Part shown: piece by piece, positions 33,911-42,377 of the stretch
Numbering within the stretch: position 1 is the first letter of the stretch
Layout: the number at the start of each line of letters is the position of its first letter
Notes under the pieces: generated by a model
Told to the model about the DNA's origin: nothing
Seen by the model: the letters and a program-made list of their open reading frames with translations, nothing else
The model's database searches: none
Position numbers and translations under genes: made by a program
Source: Paraburkholderia phosphatilytica
GTDB lineage: Bacteria; Pseudomonadota; Gammaproteobacteria; Burkholderiales; Burkholderiaceae
Direction of reading: 5' to 3'
Length of the DNA: 64,000 nucleotides
Assembly: GCF_003443895.1 (NCBI RefSeq)
Contig: NZ_QQOA01000016.1
Location: forward strand, 1-64,000

Positions 33911-33947
33911 TATTCGTAGCACCCTCTCTCCGATCTCTACGTAACGT
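33911..33947 (+). promoter_or_regulatory. Predicted class II flagellar promoter of the PAAR gene
   Basis: TATTCG (33911-33916) and TAACGT (33942-33947), the same element and spacing as at flgB and flgA. TAGCACCCTCTCT just after the element matches a stretch upstream of fliE (TAGCACCCTCCCT). Confidence 0.55.
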
Positions 33948-33983
33948 CGCTGCCCAACCAGCGACGACACGTGGAGATCCGGC

Positions 33984-34235
33984 ATGAAAGACGCGAACGG
34001 CAGGCCGATGGCCCGCCTCGGCGATACCACCGATCACGGCGGCACGGTCATTCAGGCCGCCGCCGATTTTTCCCATCAAGGCAGAGCGGTCGCACTCGAC
34101 GGACACATGGTCAAGTGTCCGAAGTGCGGCAGCATGTATCCGATCATCGCATCAGGCATCCTTATGCACCGCGGCCGCCGGGTCGGCTATATCGGCGACT
34201 GGACCGGATGCGGCGCGCGGCTCGTGGCCGCGTGA
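33984..34235 (+). CDS. PAAR-domain protein, orphan
   Basis: An 83-residue protein of the PAAR family, whose members form the sharp tip on VgrG spikes of type VI secretion systems. Features: GRPMARLGDTTDHGGTVI at the N-terminus, AVALDGHMVKCPKCG in the middle, ALDG and CPKCG being typical of the fold's zinc site, and a C-terminal GDWTGCGARL. Ribosome site GGAGA precedes the ATG. No vgrG, hcp or effector gene is nearby. It sits 95 bases after fliA on the same strand. Confidence 0.88.
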   Translation: MKDANGRPMARLGDTTDHGGTVIQAAADFSHQGRAVALDGHMVKCPKCGSMYPIIASGILMHRGRRVGYIGDWTGCGARLVAA

Positions 34236-34324
34236 GTCGCGCGGCGTCCGCGTTCCCTCTGTAGCGATCGTCAGTATGCCGGTGAGCGGCGGCGCGTCAG
34301 TCGAGCCGCAACCGCAGGCCCAAA

Positions 34325-34353
34325 GCAGAAAGGCCGCCGAAGCGACCTTTGCT
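34325..34353. terminator. Imperfect hairpin between PAAR and flgN genes
   Basis: AAAGG (34329-34333) pairs with CCTTT (34346-34350) and CGC with GCG inside. It lies between converging genes. No T run; weak call. Confidence 0.35.
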
Positions 34354-34407
34354 GGAAATCCTGAACCGCGAGCCGGCCATCGCGCCGGCTTCTGCGCATT
34401 CGCGCGC

Positions 34408-34848
34408 TTACATCCCGAATGCCGGCATCCGGCCATCCGGACCGTAGAAGCCCGAGCGGCCCGTGTCTCCGCGCAGCACGGCGAGCGCGCGGCGGTTGTA
34501 GTCCATGCGGGTGTGGATCAAGAGGCCGATCGTCTGATTGGCGCGGCGCGCGCGTTCCGTCGAGCCCTGGAGCAGCGCCCATTGGCTCGCGACCCGCTGG
34601 TCTTCTGCGCAGGCGAGTTCGATGCCCTTGCGGCCGCGCGGCAGGCCGAGTTCGGCGAGCTGCGCGTCGCGGACCTTTTCGAGGCCTGCGAGACGGTCGG
34701 TGAGATTGGTCTTCTGCGCGACGATCGACGGCAGTTCGTTGAGCGCGTCGGCCGAGGTGAGCGTCTTCTCTTCGTACGCGAATAGCGAGGCGAGCGCCTC
34801 CACCGTCGCGTGTTCGTCGATCAGGGTGGCCAGCAGGGCGTCTTTCAT
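34408..34848 (-). CDS. flgN: Flagellar export chaperone FlgN
   Basis: Chaperone for the hook-filament junction proteins FlgK and FlgL; 146 residues, largely helical (TLIDEHATVEALASLFAYEEKTLTSADALNELPSIV split over two helices). It carries the FlgN-typical C-terminal NQTIGLLIHTRMDYNRRALAVLRG. ATG at 34848 is chosen; six codons upstream a TTG is possible. It is the last gene of flgA-flgM-flgN, 135 bases after flgM. Confidence 0.92.
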   Translation of the reverse strand: MKDALLATLIDEHATVEALASLFAYEEKTLTSADALNELPSIVAQKTNLTDRLAGLEKVRDAQLAELGLPRGRKGIELACAEDQRVASQWALLQGSTERARRANQTIGLLIHTRMDYNRRALAVLRGDTGRSGFYGPDGRMPAFGM

Positions 34849-34983
34849 TGCAACTCGCTCAATCAATCAGTGGCAAGCGTTTGCCTGCCGAGCCGTGCGC
34901 ACGCCCGGCCAGCAATGGCCGCCACGCGCGAACGTGGACTATTTCCGGCTGTCCGCCGCGCCGTCCGACTATGCGGAACGGCG

Positions 34984-35301
34984 TCAGCCTGCCGAAGGCT
35001 TCATCGTATCCCGCGCCGACTGGAGCATCCCGTCGGCGATCTTGCCGCTGTCGACCTGGTACGTGCCGTTGCGAAGCGCGGCCTTCACCGATTCGACTTT
35101 CGCCGTGTCGATGTCGCCGGAATTCGAGGCGGCAGCGGACCGGACGTGCGACGACAGACCCGACAGATTGACGGTCGTGCCGGCTGCCGGCGTCGTGGCG
35201 GAACCGGACGTGCCGGTGCTGCCAGTGGCGTTCTGCTGGGTGCGTGTCTGGTTATCCTGGTACTGCAGGACGTTTGGGTTAGTGCTTGAATCAATCTTCA
35301 C
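34984..35301 (-). CDS. flgM: Anti-sigma-28 factor FlgM
   Basis: Binds FliA until the hook is finished, then is exported; 105 residues. Unstructured N-terminal half rich in Thr/Gln/Gly; C-terminal FliA-binding helices KVESVKAALRNGTYQVDSGKIADGML are the family hallmark. GTG start at 35301 with GAGGAAG upstream; the in-frame extension upstream overlaps the promoter and is rejected. It has its own sigma-28 promoter, giving negative feedback. Confidence 0.95.
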   Translation of the reverse strand: MKIDSSTNPNVLQYQDNQTRTQQNATGSTGTSGSATTPAAGTTVNLSGLSSHVRSAAASNSGDIDTAKVESVKAALRNGTYQVDSGKIADGMLQSARDTMKPSAG

Positions 35302-35330
35302 GATGGGCTTCCTCGTTGAATCTGATCGAA

Positions 35331-35357
35331 ATAACGGCGGCACTTACCGAAACTTTA
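35331..35357 (-). promoter_or_regulatory. Sigma-28 promoter of flgM
   Basis: Minus strand: TAAAGTTT (35350-35357, perfect), 11-base spacer, GCCGTTAT (35331-35338). It lies 29 bases before the flgM GTG, between flgA and flgM. Confidence 0.88.
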
Positions 35358-35432
35358 GGCCGGTCTGCCCGCTGTTACTCCTTGTTACGAGTTCCACCGC
35401 ACATTTCCTCTTACACCGTCTTCAAACCCCGC

Positions 35433-36806
35433 TCAGATCTGCACTTCGACCGTGCCCGCGTCCTTGACGACGCCGGTAATGATCTGCCCCCCGGCGGTCC
35501 GTACCTGCACCTGCTGGCCGGGCGCCGCGTTGTTCATCACACTGCCTTCGGCAGAAATCGAGAAATCTGAACCCACGGCGATCAGTTTGACTGTCTGGCC
35601 GATCACGACCGACGACGCGCTGCGCAGCATGTCCGTGCGCAGCGGCAGTCCGGCGGACACGCGCGCCAGCGCGACCGCGCCGATCGCCTGCGACGGATCC
35701 GTGATCACGGTGCGCGGCAGGTTCGCGAGGTCGCCCTCGCGTGGCATCAGGTCGACGGCCGCGAGCACTTCGTTCGGCATCATCGGCCGGGCGGCAACGT
35801 AGTACGTGACCATCATCGATACGCGCGCCTGCAGGTAGAGCGTCCAAGGACGCTCGCCGACGCAGCGCACGCCGACCGTCGTGTTGCCCCACATCCGCGC
35901 GGCGGGCGGCAGGAACGGCTCGAGCGACGCGCAGGCCGCGAGGCCGCGCGGGAATACCTGCGCGACGGTGATGGTGACCTTGCCGGGCAGTCCGGCGGCC
36001 TGTTGTTCGAGGAACGCCTGCGCGACGGCGCGCACGGCCTCGCCGTCCTGCTGGCCGGTGGGCGCGGCGGCGGAGGCGGGTGCCAGCGCGCGCGGCGCCG
36101 GAGCGGCGGCTGCCACGGCGGCGGTCGGCGCGACGTAGCGGCGGTTCGCGGTGGAGAACGCGGCCGGGTTGACGGGGTTCGCCGGTCTCACCGGCAGGGT
36201 CGTGGGCAGCGGCATCGCGCGCGCGGCGCTCTCGGGCTGCTCGGTGATCGTCACCGGCACGACAGTGCGATTGTTCGGCACCTGCACGTTGACGCGCTGG
36301 AAGCCGCCCACGGGCTGCATGGCCGGCGCGGGCGCAGGCGCGGGAATGGTCTGGATCTGCGGCACGTAGCGCTGGGCGGCGGCGATCGAGTTGACTGCCG
36401 CGGCGGGCTCGCCGTTGCCGGGAATCGTGATCGTGCCGTCGCTGGCGCTTTCGCTTTCCTCGGCCGGCGCGCGCGGCGCGGCAACGGGCATCGGGCGCAT
36501 CGGCGCCGGTGCGGCCGTTGCGACCGCGGCCGCCGGCGCCATGCTCGCCGCATCCGGAAGTGTCTTGCCATTCGCACGGGCCACCGCGAGCGCGTATTCC
36601 TCGGGGGTGATCGCGCCGCCTTGCTGCTCGCCGTTGCCGGGAATCGCAATCATGCCGGCCTGCTGCGCGTGCGCGGCGTGCATCGCGAGTCCGAGCACGC
36701 CGAAGACGAACGACGAGCGCGCCAGTGCGCCGAGCGCCCGGCCGCGTGCGACAGCACGTGCGGCGCGTGGGCCGCGGCGCGCGGTATCGGAAGCGGGATG
36801 CGCCAT
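35433..36806 (-). CDS. flgA: P-ring assembly chaperone FlgA, long form
   Basis: Periplasmic chaperone for P-ring protein FlgI; 457 residues, about twice the enteric length. A signal peptide ends at MHAAHA (residue 47). The next 200 residues are Ala/Pro-rich and carry two identical IPGNGE motifs (55-60 and 128-133), a part I do not recognise elsewhere. The FlgA/SAF domain occupies the C-terminal half (PGKVTITVAQ to the end, with VITDPSQAIGAVALARVSAGLPLR). GGAG precedes the ATG. It is divergent from flgB. Confidence 0.93.
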   Translation of the reverse strand: MAHPASDTARRGPRAARAVARGRALGALARSSFVFGVLGLAMHAAHAQQAGMIAIPGNGEQQGGAITPEEYALAVARANGKTLPDAASMAPAAAVATAAPAPMRPMPVAAPRAPAEESESASDGTITIPGNGEPAAAVNSIAAAQRYVPQIQTIPAPAPAPAMQPVGGFQRVNVQVPNNRTVVPVTITEQPESAARAMPLPTTLPVRPANPVNPAAFSTANRRYVAPTAAVAAAAPAPRALAPASAAAPTGQQDGEAVRAVAQAFLEQQAAGLPGKVTITVAQVFPRGLAACASLEPFLPPAARMWGNTTVGVRCVGERPWTLYLQARVSMMVTYYVAARPMMPNEVLAAVDLMPREGDLANLPRTVITDPSQAIGAVALARVSAGLPLRTDMLRSASSVVIGQTVKLIAVGSDFSISAEGSVMNNAAPGQQVQVRTAGGQIITGVVKDAGTVEVQI

Positions 36807-36842
36807 CGTCGTTCTCCATCGAATGCATTGGTACGGATCGAA

Positions 36843-36882
36843 ATTCTAGGCAACCGGTCCAGCAGGCAAAGGTTGAATAGAG
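36843..36882 (-). promoter_or_regulatory. Predicted class II promoter of flgAMN
   Basis: Minus strand: CTCTATTCA (36874-36882), then -10 TAGAAT (36843-36848). The fliF promoter has the same element and identical spacing. Back to back with the flgB promoter. Confidence 0.65.
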
Positions 36883-36894
36883 GGGCCCTTCCCC

Positions 36895-36935
36895 GGCTAT
36901 TCGTCAGATTGGTTCTTGCGCCCCCCACCTAACAT
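36895..36935 (+). promoter_or_regulatory. Predicted class II promoter of flgBCDEFGHIJ
   Basis: GGCTATTCG (36895-36903) with -10 TAACAT (36930-36935). The GAATAG of the flgA element (36875-36880) and this CTATTC (36897-36902) form a perfect inverted repeat with 16 bases between. Confidence 0.65.
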
Positions 36936-37031
36936 TCCTCTCCATGGAAAAAGCCGCTTCGTGCGGCAGGCAGCCCGGCCAGACCGGATGCCTGTTCGAA
37001 GCGGCTCAACGTATCTGACGGAGAGATCCCG

Positions 37032-37532
37032 ATGCTGGACAAACTCGATGCCGAATTCGCCTTTGGCCGCGAAGCCCTCGATGTACGGGCCACGCGGCAG
37101 GCGCTGCTGTCGTCGAACATCGCGAACGCGGACACGCCGGGCTATCTCGCGCGCGACGTCGATTTCGCGAGTTCGCTTGCGGGCGCATTGAAGAAAGCCG
37201 GCGCAACGGGACCGACGGGCAACGGCGCGACCAACGCGGCGCCGCTCGCGATGGCGCAGCCGGTGGGCGTGTCGAGCGGCATGTCGCTCGCGGCCACGGA
37301 AGACGGCCACATGGCCGGCCGCGCGCAGCTCCAGGCCACGGGCGGCTCCGTCGACGACTACAGCAAGCTGATGTATCGCGTGCCGACGCAGCCGGCGCTC
37401 GACGGCAACACGGTCGATCTCGACACCGAGCGCGTGCAGTTCGCGGACAACTCGCTGCACTTCGAGTCCGGCATGACCGTGCTGTCGAACCAGATCAAGA
37501 CGATGCTGTCGGCGATCTCGTCCGGCAGCTAG
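37032..37532 (+). CDS. flgB: Flagellar proximal rod protein FlgB
   Basis: Rod component next to the MS ring; 166 residues. N-terminal rod motif ALLSSNIANADTPGYLARDVDF is the family signature. C-terminal helix MTVLSNQIKTMLSAI. A Gly/Ala/Thr-rich middle. GGAGAG precedes the ATG. First gene of the flgBCDEFGHIJ operon. Confidence 0.96.
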   Translation: MLDKLDAEFAFGREALDVRATRQALLSSNIANADTPGYLARDVDFASSLAGALKKAGATGPTGNGATNAAPLAMAQPVGVSSGMSLAATEDGHMAGRAQLQATGGSVDDYSKLMYRVPTQPALDGNTVDLDTERVQFADNSLHFESGMTVLSNQIKTMLSAISSGS

Positions 37533-37598
37533 GCGTAAGCGTTCCATCCACCCAGTCATACACACCGTGCACGCGCATCCAGTGAGGTCGAGGCAGCC

Positions 37599-38024
37599 AT
37601 GACATCCCTGATGAACATTTTCAACGTCGCGGGTTCCGCGATGTCCGCCGAATCCGAACGGCTCAACGTGACCGCGTCGAACCTCGCGAACGTCGACAGC
37701 ACGACCGGCCCGGACGGCCAGCCGTACCGCGCGAAGCAGGTCGTGTTCGCGGTCAATCCGCTCGGCGGCGACGCGACCGCGTCCGGCCAGCAGGTGGGCG
37801 GCGTGCGCGTGACGGGCGTGATCGACGATCCGACGCCGATGAAGACCACCTACGACCCCAGCAATCCCTCGGCGGACGCGAATGGCTACGTGACGATGCC
37901 GAACGTCGACCCGGTGGGCGAGATGGTGAACATGATTTCCGCCTCGCGCGCCTACCAGGCCAACGTCGAGACGCTGAACACCGCCAAAACGCTGATGCTG
38001 AAGACACTCACCATCGGCTCCTGA
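37599..38024 (+). CDS. flgC: Flagellar proximal rod protein FlgC
   Basis: Rod subunit, 141 residues. N-terminus NVAGSAMSAESERLNVTASNLANVDS and C-terminus EMVNMISASRAYQANVETLNTAK are the paired coiled-coil signatures of rod/hook proteins. GAGG lies upstream of the ATG. 66 bases after flgB. Confidence 0.96.
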   Translation: MTSLMNIFNVAGSAMSAESERLNVTASNLANVDSTTGPDGQPYRAKQVVFAVNPLGGDATASGQQVGGVRVTGVIDDPTPMKTTYDPSNPSADANGYVTMPNVDPVGEMVNMISASRAYQANVETLNTAKTLMLKTLTIGS

Positions 38025-38034
38025 GGAGATTTCC

Positions 38035-38754
38035 TTGACTACCAACACCACCATCGGCGGCAGCGGCACGACCGTATCGCAAACGCTGCTCGACACGATG
38101 AACGGCACGAGCGCGTCGAGTGCATCGAGCAGCTCGTCGACCAGCTCGACCTCGGGCCAGAACCTGCAGACCACCTTCCTGCAACTGCTTGTGACGCAGC
38201 TGCAGAACCAGGATCCGACCAACCCGATGGACAGCTCGCAGATGACGTCGCAGCTGGCCCAGATCGACACCGTGACCGGCGTGAGCCAGCTGAACACGTC
38301 GCTGACGTCGCTCGCGTCGCAGCTGTCGGCCGGCCAGAACGCGCAGGCTGCGCTGCTGATCGGCTCGACGGTGCTCGCGCCTTCGAGCAGCGGCTTCAGC
38401 GTGTCGAGCGGCACCGCGCCGGAACTCGGCGTGTCGCTGCCGGCCGCCGCCTCCGACGTGACGCTGACCATCAAGAATTCGTCCGGCTCGACGGTACGCA
38501 CGGTCGACCTCGGCGCCGAATCGGCCGGCACGACGACCTACACGTGGGACGGCAAGGACAACTCGGGCAACACCGTGGCGGACGGCAAGTACACCGTCAC
38601 CGCGGCGGCGACCGTCAACGGCTCGGCCGGCACGGCAACCGCACTGGCGGCCGGCACGGTACAGAGCGTGGTTCAACAATCCGATGGCTCCGCAGGACTT
38701 GCGCTGTCCAACGGCTCGACGGTGCCGCTCTCGAGCGTCGCGTCGATTCTCTAA
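38035..38754 (+). CDS. flgD: Hook capping/scaffold protein FlgD
   Basis: Cap that assembles the hook; 239 residues. The conserved N-terminal part LQTTFLQLLVTQLQNQDPTNPMDSSQMTSQLAQ is at about 40-75. A FlgD Ig-like/TTP-type domain follows (TYTWDGKDNSGNTVADGKYTV). TTG start at 38035 has GAGGAGA at good spacing. Only 10 bases after flgC. Confidence 0.95.
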   Translation: MTTNTTIGGSGTTVSQTLLDTMNGTSASSASSSSSTSSTSGQNLQTTFLQLLVTQLQNQDPTNPMDSSQMTSQLAQIDTVTGVSQLNTSLTSLASQLSAGQNAQAALLIGSTVLAPSSSGFSVSSGTAPELGVSLPAAASDVTLTIKNSSGSTVRTVDLGAESAGTTTYTWDGKDNSGNTVADGKYTVTAAATVNGSAGTATALAAGTVQSVVQQSDGSAGLALSNGSTVPLSSVASIL

Positions 38755-38772
38755 TAGCAAAGGGAGCCATTC

Positions 38773-39987
38773 ATGGGCTATCAGCAAGGTTTGAGCGGTC
38801 TGGCCGCTTCGTCGAACGACCTCGACGTCATCGGCAACAACATCGCGAACGCGAACACCGTCGGCTTCAAGGAAAGCACCGCGCAGTTCGCGGACATCTA
38901 CGCGAACACGCTGGCCACGTCGGTCAACAACCAGATCGGCCTCGGCGCGATGCAGTCGGAAGTGCAGCAGGATTTCTCGCAAGGCACGATCAACTCGACG
39001 GGCCAGGCGCTCAACGTCGCGATCAACGGCAACGGCTTCTTCCAGATGTCGAACAACGGCACGCTGACGTACTCGCGTAACGGCGTGTTCTCGCTGTCCG
39101 CGAACGGCAACATCGTCAACGCGCAGGGCCTCGAACTGATGGGCTACGCGGCGAACTCGTCGGGCGTCGTCAACACCGCGGCCACCGTGCCGCTGACGAT
39201 TCCGACCACCAACATCGCGCCGCAGGCGACGACGTCGGTCACCGCGCAGCTGAACCTGAACTCGCAGGCCACGACGCCGACCGACACGACGTTCTCGGCG
39301 AGCGACTCGAACAGCTACAACTACTCGACCTCGGTGCAGACGTACGACTCGCTCGGCGGCACGCAGCAGGTCAACATGTACTTCGTGAAGGACACGACGG
39401 CGAACACGTGGGACGTGTACGCGGGCGCGAGCGGCAGCACGCCGACGGACGTCGGCCAGATGACCTTCAGCACGTCAGGCACGCTGACGACCCCGACCAA
39501 CGGCCAGTTCACGATGACGCTGCCGACCACCGACGGTTCGTCGACGCCGCAGTCGATCACGCTGAACTTCTCGGGCACGACGCAGTACGGCAGCGCGAAC
39601 GGCGTGAACAACCTGACGCCGAACGGCTACGCCGCCGGCCAGCTCAGCAACTTCACGATCGGCCAGGACGGCACGATCACGGGCAACTACTCGAACGGCC
39701 AGACGATGGCGCTCGGTCAGGTCGTGCTCGCGAACTTCAACAACCCGAACGGCCTCCTGAATCTGGGCGGCAACGAGTTCCAGCAGACGGCCGCTTCCGG
39801 CTCGCCGCAGATCTCGGCGCCGGGCGCGACCAACCACGGCACGCTGACGGGCGGCGCGGTCGAAGAGTCGAACGTCGACCTGACCAACCAGCTCGTCGAC
39901 CTGATCACCGCGCAGCGCAACTACCAGGCGAACGCGCAGACCATCAAGACGCAGCAGACCGTCGACCAGACGTTGCTGCAGCTGTAA
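38773..39987 (+). CDS. flgE: Flagellar hook protein FlgE
   Basis: Universal-joint subunit, 404 residues. N-terminal GLSGLAASSNDLDVIGNNIANANTVGFKES, a FlgE D1/D2 centre rich in Thr/Asn/Ser, and the C-terminal NVDLTNQLVDLITAQRNYQANAQTIKTQ coiled coil. Length is typical. AGGGAG precedes the ATG; 18 bases after flgD. Confidence 0.97.
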   Translation: MGYQQGLSGLAASSNDLDVIGNNIANANTVGFKESTAQFADIYANTLATSVNNQIGLGAMQSEVQQDFSQGTINSTGQALNVAINGNGFFQMSNNGTLTYSRNGVFSLSANGNIVNAQGLELMGYAANSSGVVNTAATVPLTIPTTNIAPQATTSVTAQLNLNSQATTPTDTTFSASDSNSYNYSTSVQTYDSLGGTQQVNMYFVKDTTANTWDVYAGASGSTPTDVGQMTFSTSGTLTTPTNGQFTMTLPTTDGSSTPQSITLNFSGTTQYGSANGVNNLTPNGYAAGQLSNFTIGQDGTITGNYSNGQTMALGQVVLANFNNPNGLLNLGGNEFQQTAASGSPQISAPGATNHGTLTGGAVEESNVDLTNQLVDLITAQRNYQANAQTIKTQQTVDQTLLQL

Positions 39988-40022
39988 GCGTGAATGACGG
40001 GCAGCACTGAGACGGGGCGAAC

Positions 40023-40781
40023 ATGGACCGACTGATCTACACCGCGATGACGGGCGCGAGCCAGGCGCTCGAGCAGCAGACCGTTGTCGCGAACAACCTG
40101 GCGAACGTGTCGACGACGGGCTTTCGCGCGCAGCTCGCGAATTTCCGCGCGGTGCCGATGGGGCCGGAAACGGCAAACGGCGTGGCCGACGACACGACGC
40201 GCACCTTCGTGCTGTCGTCGACGCCGGGCTCCGACATGACGCCGGGCGCGATCTCGCAGACGGGCAATCCGCTCGACGTCGCGGTCGACGGTCCGGGCTG
40301 GCTCACGGTCCAGGATGCGAACGGCGACGAAGCGTACACGCGTGCCGGCAACCTGCACGTTGCCGCGGACGGTCAGCTGATGAGCGCGAACAACCTGCCG
40401 GTGATCGGCACGGGCGGCCCGATCGCGGTGCCGCCGGGCGCGCAGATCACGATCGGCAAGGACGGCACGGTGTCGGCGATCGCGCCGGGCAACTCGCCGA
40501 GCGCGATCGCGGTGGTCGACCAGCTGAAGCTCGTGAATCCGCAGGACGGCACGCTGCAGCGCGGTGACGACGGCCTGTTCCGCACCGCCGACGGCAACCC
40601 CGCCGACGCGGACCAGAGCGTGACGCTCGTGCCTGGCGCGCTGGAAGGCAGCAACGTCAATCCGGTCTCGGCGATGGTCGCGATGATCACCAACGCGCGC
40701 CAGTTCCAGCTGCAGACCAAGATGCTGACGACCGCCGACCAGAACGAGCAGAGCGCCAACCAGCTGCTCAATTTCAGCTAA
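40023..40781 (+). CDS. flgF: Flagellar proximal rod protein FlgF
   Basis: Rod subunit, 252 residues. Start MDRLIYTAMTGASQALEQQTVVANNLANVSTTGFRAQL fits FlgF, with FlgG-like middle (LDVAVDGPGWLTVQ) and C-terminal VSAMVAMITNARQFQLQTKML. ATG start. 35 bases after flgE, followed by flgG. Confidence 0.96.
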   Translation: MDRLIYTAMTGASQALEQQTVVANNLANVSTTGFRAQLANFRAVPMGPETANGVADDTTRTFVLSSTPGSDMTPGAISQTGNPLDVAVDGPGWLTVQDANGDEAYTRAGNLHVAADGQLMSANNLPVIGTGGPIAVPPGAQITIGKDGTVSAIAPGNSPSAIAVVDQLKLVNPQDGTLQRGDDGLFRTADGNPADADQSVTLVPGALEGSNVNPVSAMVAMITNARQFQLQTKMLTTADQNEQSANQLLNFS

Positions 40782-40870
40782 CCGCGCGCTCGCCGCCAGT
40801 CCGCGCCCCGTACAGATTTTCGGCGCCGCCCGCATAGCCGGCAGCGCCCCAAGGAAGGAGAAGATTTACC

Positions 40871-41659
40871 GTGAACCGTTCGCTCTATATCGCCGCCACC
40901 GGCATGAATGCGCAGCAGGCGCAGATGGACGTGATCTCGAACAACCTCGCCAACGTGAGCACCAATGGCTTCAAGGGCTCGCGCGCGGTGTTCGAGGATC
41001 TGATGTACCAGACGCTGCGCCAGCCGGGCGCAAGCTCGACGCAGGAAACGCAGCTGCCGTCGGGCATCCAGGTCGGTACCGGCGTGCAGCAGATCGCCAC
41101 CGAGCGCCTCTACACGCAGGGCAACCTGCAGCAGACCGGCAACTCGAAGGACGTCGCGATCAACGGTGCGGGCTTCTTCCAGGTGCAGATGCCGGACGGC
41201 ACGACCGCCTACACGCGTGACGGCTCGTTCCAGACCAACGCGCAGGGCCAGCTCGTCACGTCGAGCGGCTACCCGGTGATTCCGTCGATCACGATTCCGG
41301 CGAACGCGACGTCGCTCACCATCGGCACCGACGGCGTGGTGTCGGTGACGACGCCGAATTCGAGCAACAACACGACGGTGGGCTCGCTGCAGCTCGCGAA
41401 CTTCATCAACCCGGCCGGCCTGCAGGCGAACGGCGAGAACCTGTTCTCCGAAACGGCTTCGTCGGGCACGCCGAACGTGACGACGCCGGGCCTGAACGGC
41501 TCGGGCACGCTGAGCCAGGGCTACGTGGAAGCGTCGAACGTGAACGTCGTGCAGGAACTGGTGAACATGATCCAGACGCAGCGCGCGTACGAAATCAACA
41601 GCAAGGCCGTGACGACGTCCGACCAGATGCTGCAAACCCTCAGCCAGATGTCAGTTTGA
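40871..41659 (+). CDS. flgG: Flagellar distal rod protein FlgG
   Basis: Distal rod subunit, 262 residues, the length of most FlgG. SLYIAATGMNAQQAQMDVISNNLANVSTNGFKGSR at the N-terminus; C-terminal VQELVNMIQTQRAYEINSKAV. GTG start at 40871 with a strong AAGGAGA upstream. It lies 89 bases after flgF. Confidence 0.97.
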   Translation: MNRSLYIAATGMNAQQAQMDVISNNLANVSTNGFKGSRAVFEDLMYQTLRQPGASSTQETQLPSGIQVGTGVQQIATERLYTQGNLQQTGNSKDVAINGAGFFQVQMPDGTTAYTRDGSFQTNAQGQLVTSSGYPVIPSITIPANATSLTIGTDGVVSVTTPNSSNNTTVGSLQLANFINPAGLQANGENLFSETASSGTPNVTTPGLNGSGTLSQGYVEASNVNVVQELVNMIQTQRAYEINSKAVTTSDQMLQTLSQMSV

Positions 41660-41681
41660 CGCTGCGGGCGTAATTCACTTG

Positions 41682-42377
41682 ATGGTGACCAGGATGGTGC
41701 AGTCCGTTTTCAACCCAATCCGTGCCGGCGTGCTGGCCTATGCCGCGCTCGTACTCGCAGGCTGCGCGTACGTGCCGACGAAGCCGCTCGTCCAGCAGCC
41801 GATGCGCGTCGATCCGGCGCCGCCGCCGCAGATGCAGACCCCGGGCTCGATCTACAACCCGGGCTATGCCGGCCATCCGCTGTTCGAAGACCAGCGGCCG
41901 CGCAACGTGGGCGACATCCTGACGATCGTCATTGCGGAAAACATCAACGCCACCAAGTCGTCCGGGCTCGATACGAACCGCTCGGGCAACACGAGCTTCT
42001 CGGTGCCGACCCACGGCTTCCTGTCGGGGCTGCTCGGCAAGACCAATCTCAGCGCGCAGGGCGCGAACACGTTCAACGCCACCGGCGGCGCGAACGCGTC
42101 GAACACGTTCAACGGCGTGATCACCGTCACGGTGATCGGCGTGCAGCCGAACGGCAACCTGATCGTGAGCGGCGAGAAGCAGATGCTGATCAACCAGGGT
42201 AACGAATTCGTCCGCTTCTCGGGCGTCGTGAACCCGAACACCGTTGCAGGCGACAACTCCGTTCTCTCGACCCAGGTGGCCGACGCGAAGATCGAATACT
42301 CCGCGAAGGGCGTCATCAACGAGGCCGAGACGATGGGCTGGCTGCAACGCTTCTTCCTGAACGTCGCACCATGGTAA
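41682..42377 (+). CDS. flgH: Flagellar L-ring protein FlgH
   Basis: Outer-membrane lipoprotein ring around the rod; 231 residues. The lipobox VLAGC puts the acylated cysteine at about residue 28. Conserved NVGDILTIVIAENINATKSSG and the C-terminal VNEAETMGWLQRFFLN-like end. ATG 41682 is used; ATG 41694 is also possible. Its stop overlaps flgI by 7 bases. Confidence 0.95.
   Translation: MVTRMVQSVFNPIRAGVLAYAALVLAGCAYVPTKPLVQQPMRVDPAPPPQMQTPGSIYNPGYAGHPLFEDQRPRNVGDILTIVIAENINATKSSGLDTNRSGNTSFSVPTHGFLSGLLGKTNLSAQGANTFNATGGANASNTFNGVITVTVIGVQPNGNLIVSGEKQMLINQGNEFVRFSGVVNPNTVAGDNSVLSTQVADAKIEYSAKGVINEAETMGWLQRFFLNVAPW

Noticed and set aside
33984..34235. PAAR gene as part of a type VI secretion cluster
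   Set aside because: No vgrG, hcp, tss or effector/immunity genes lie anywhere in the window. It is treated as an orphan.
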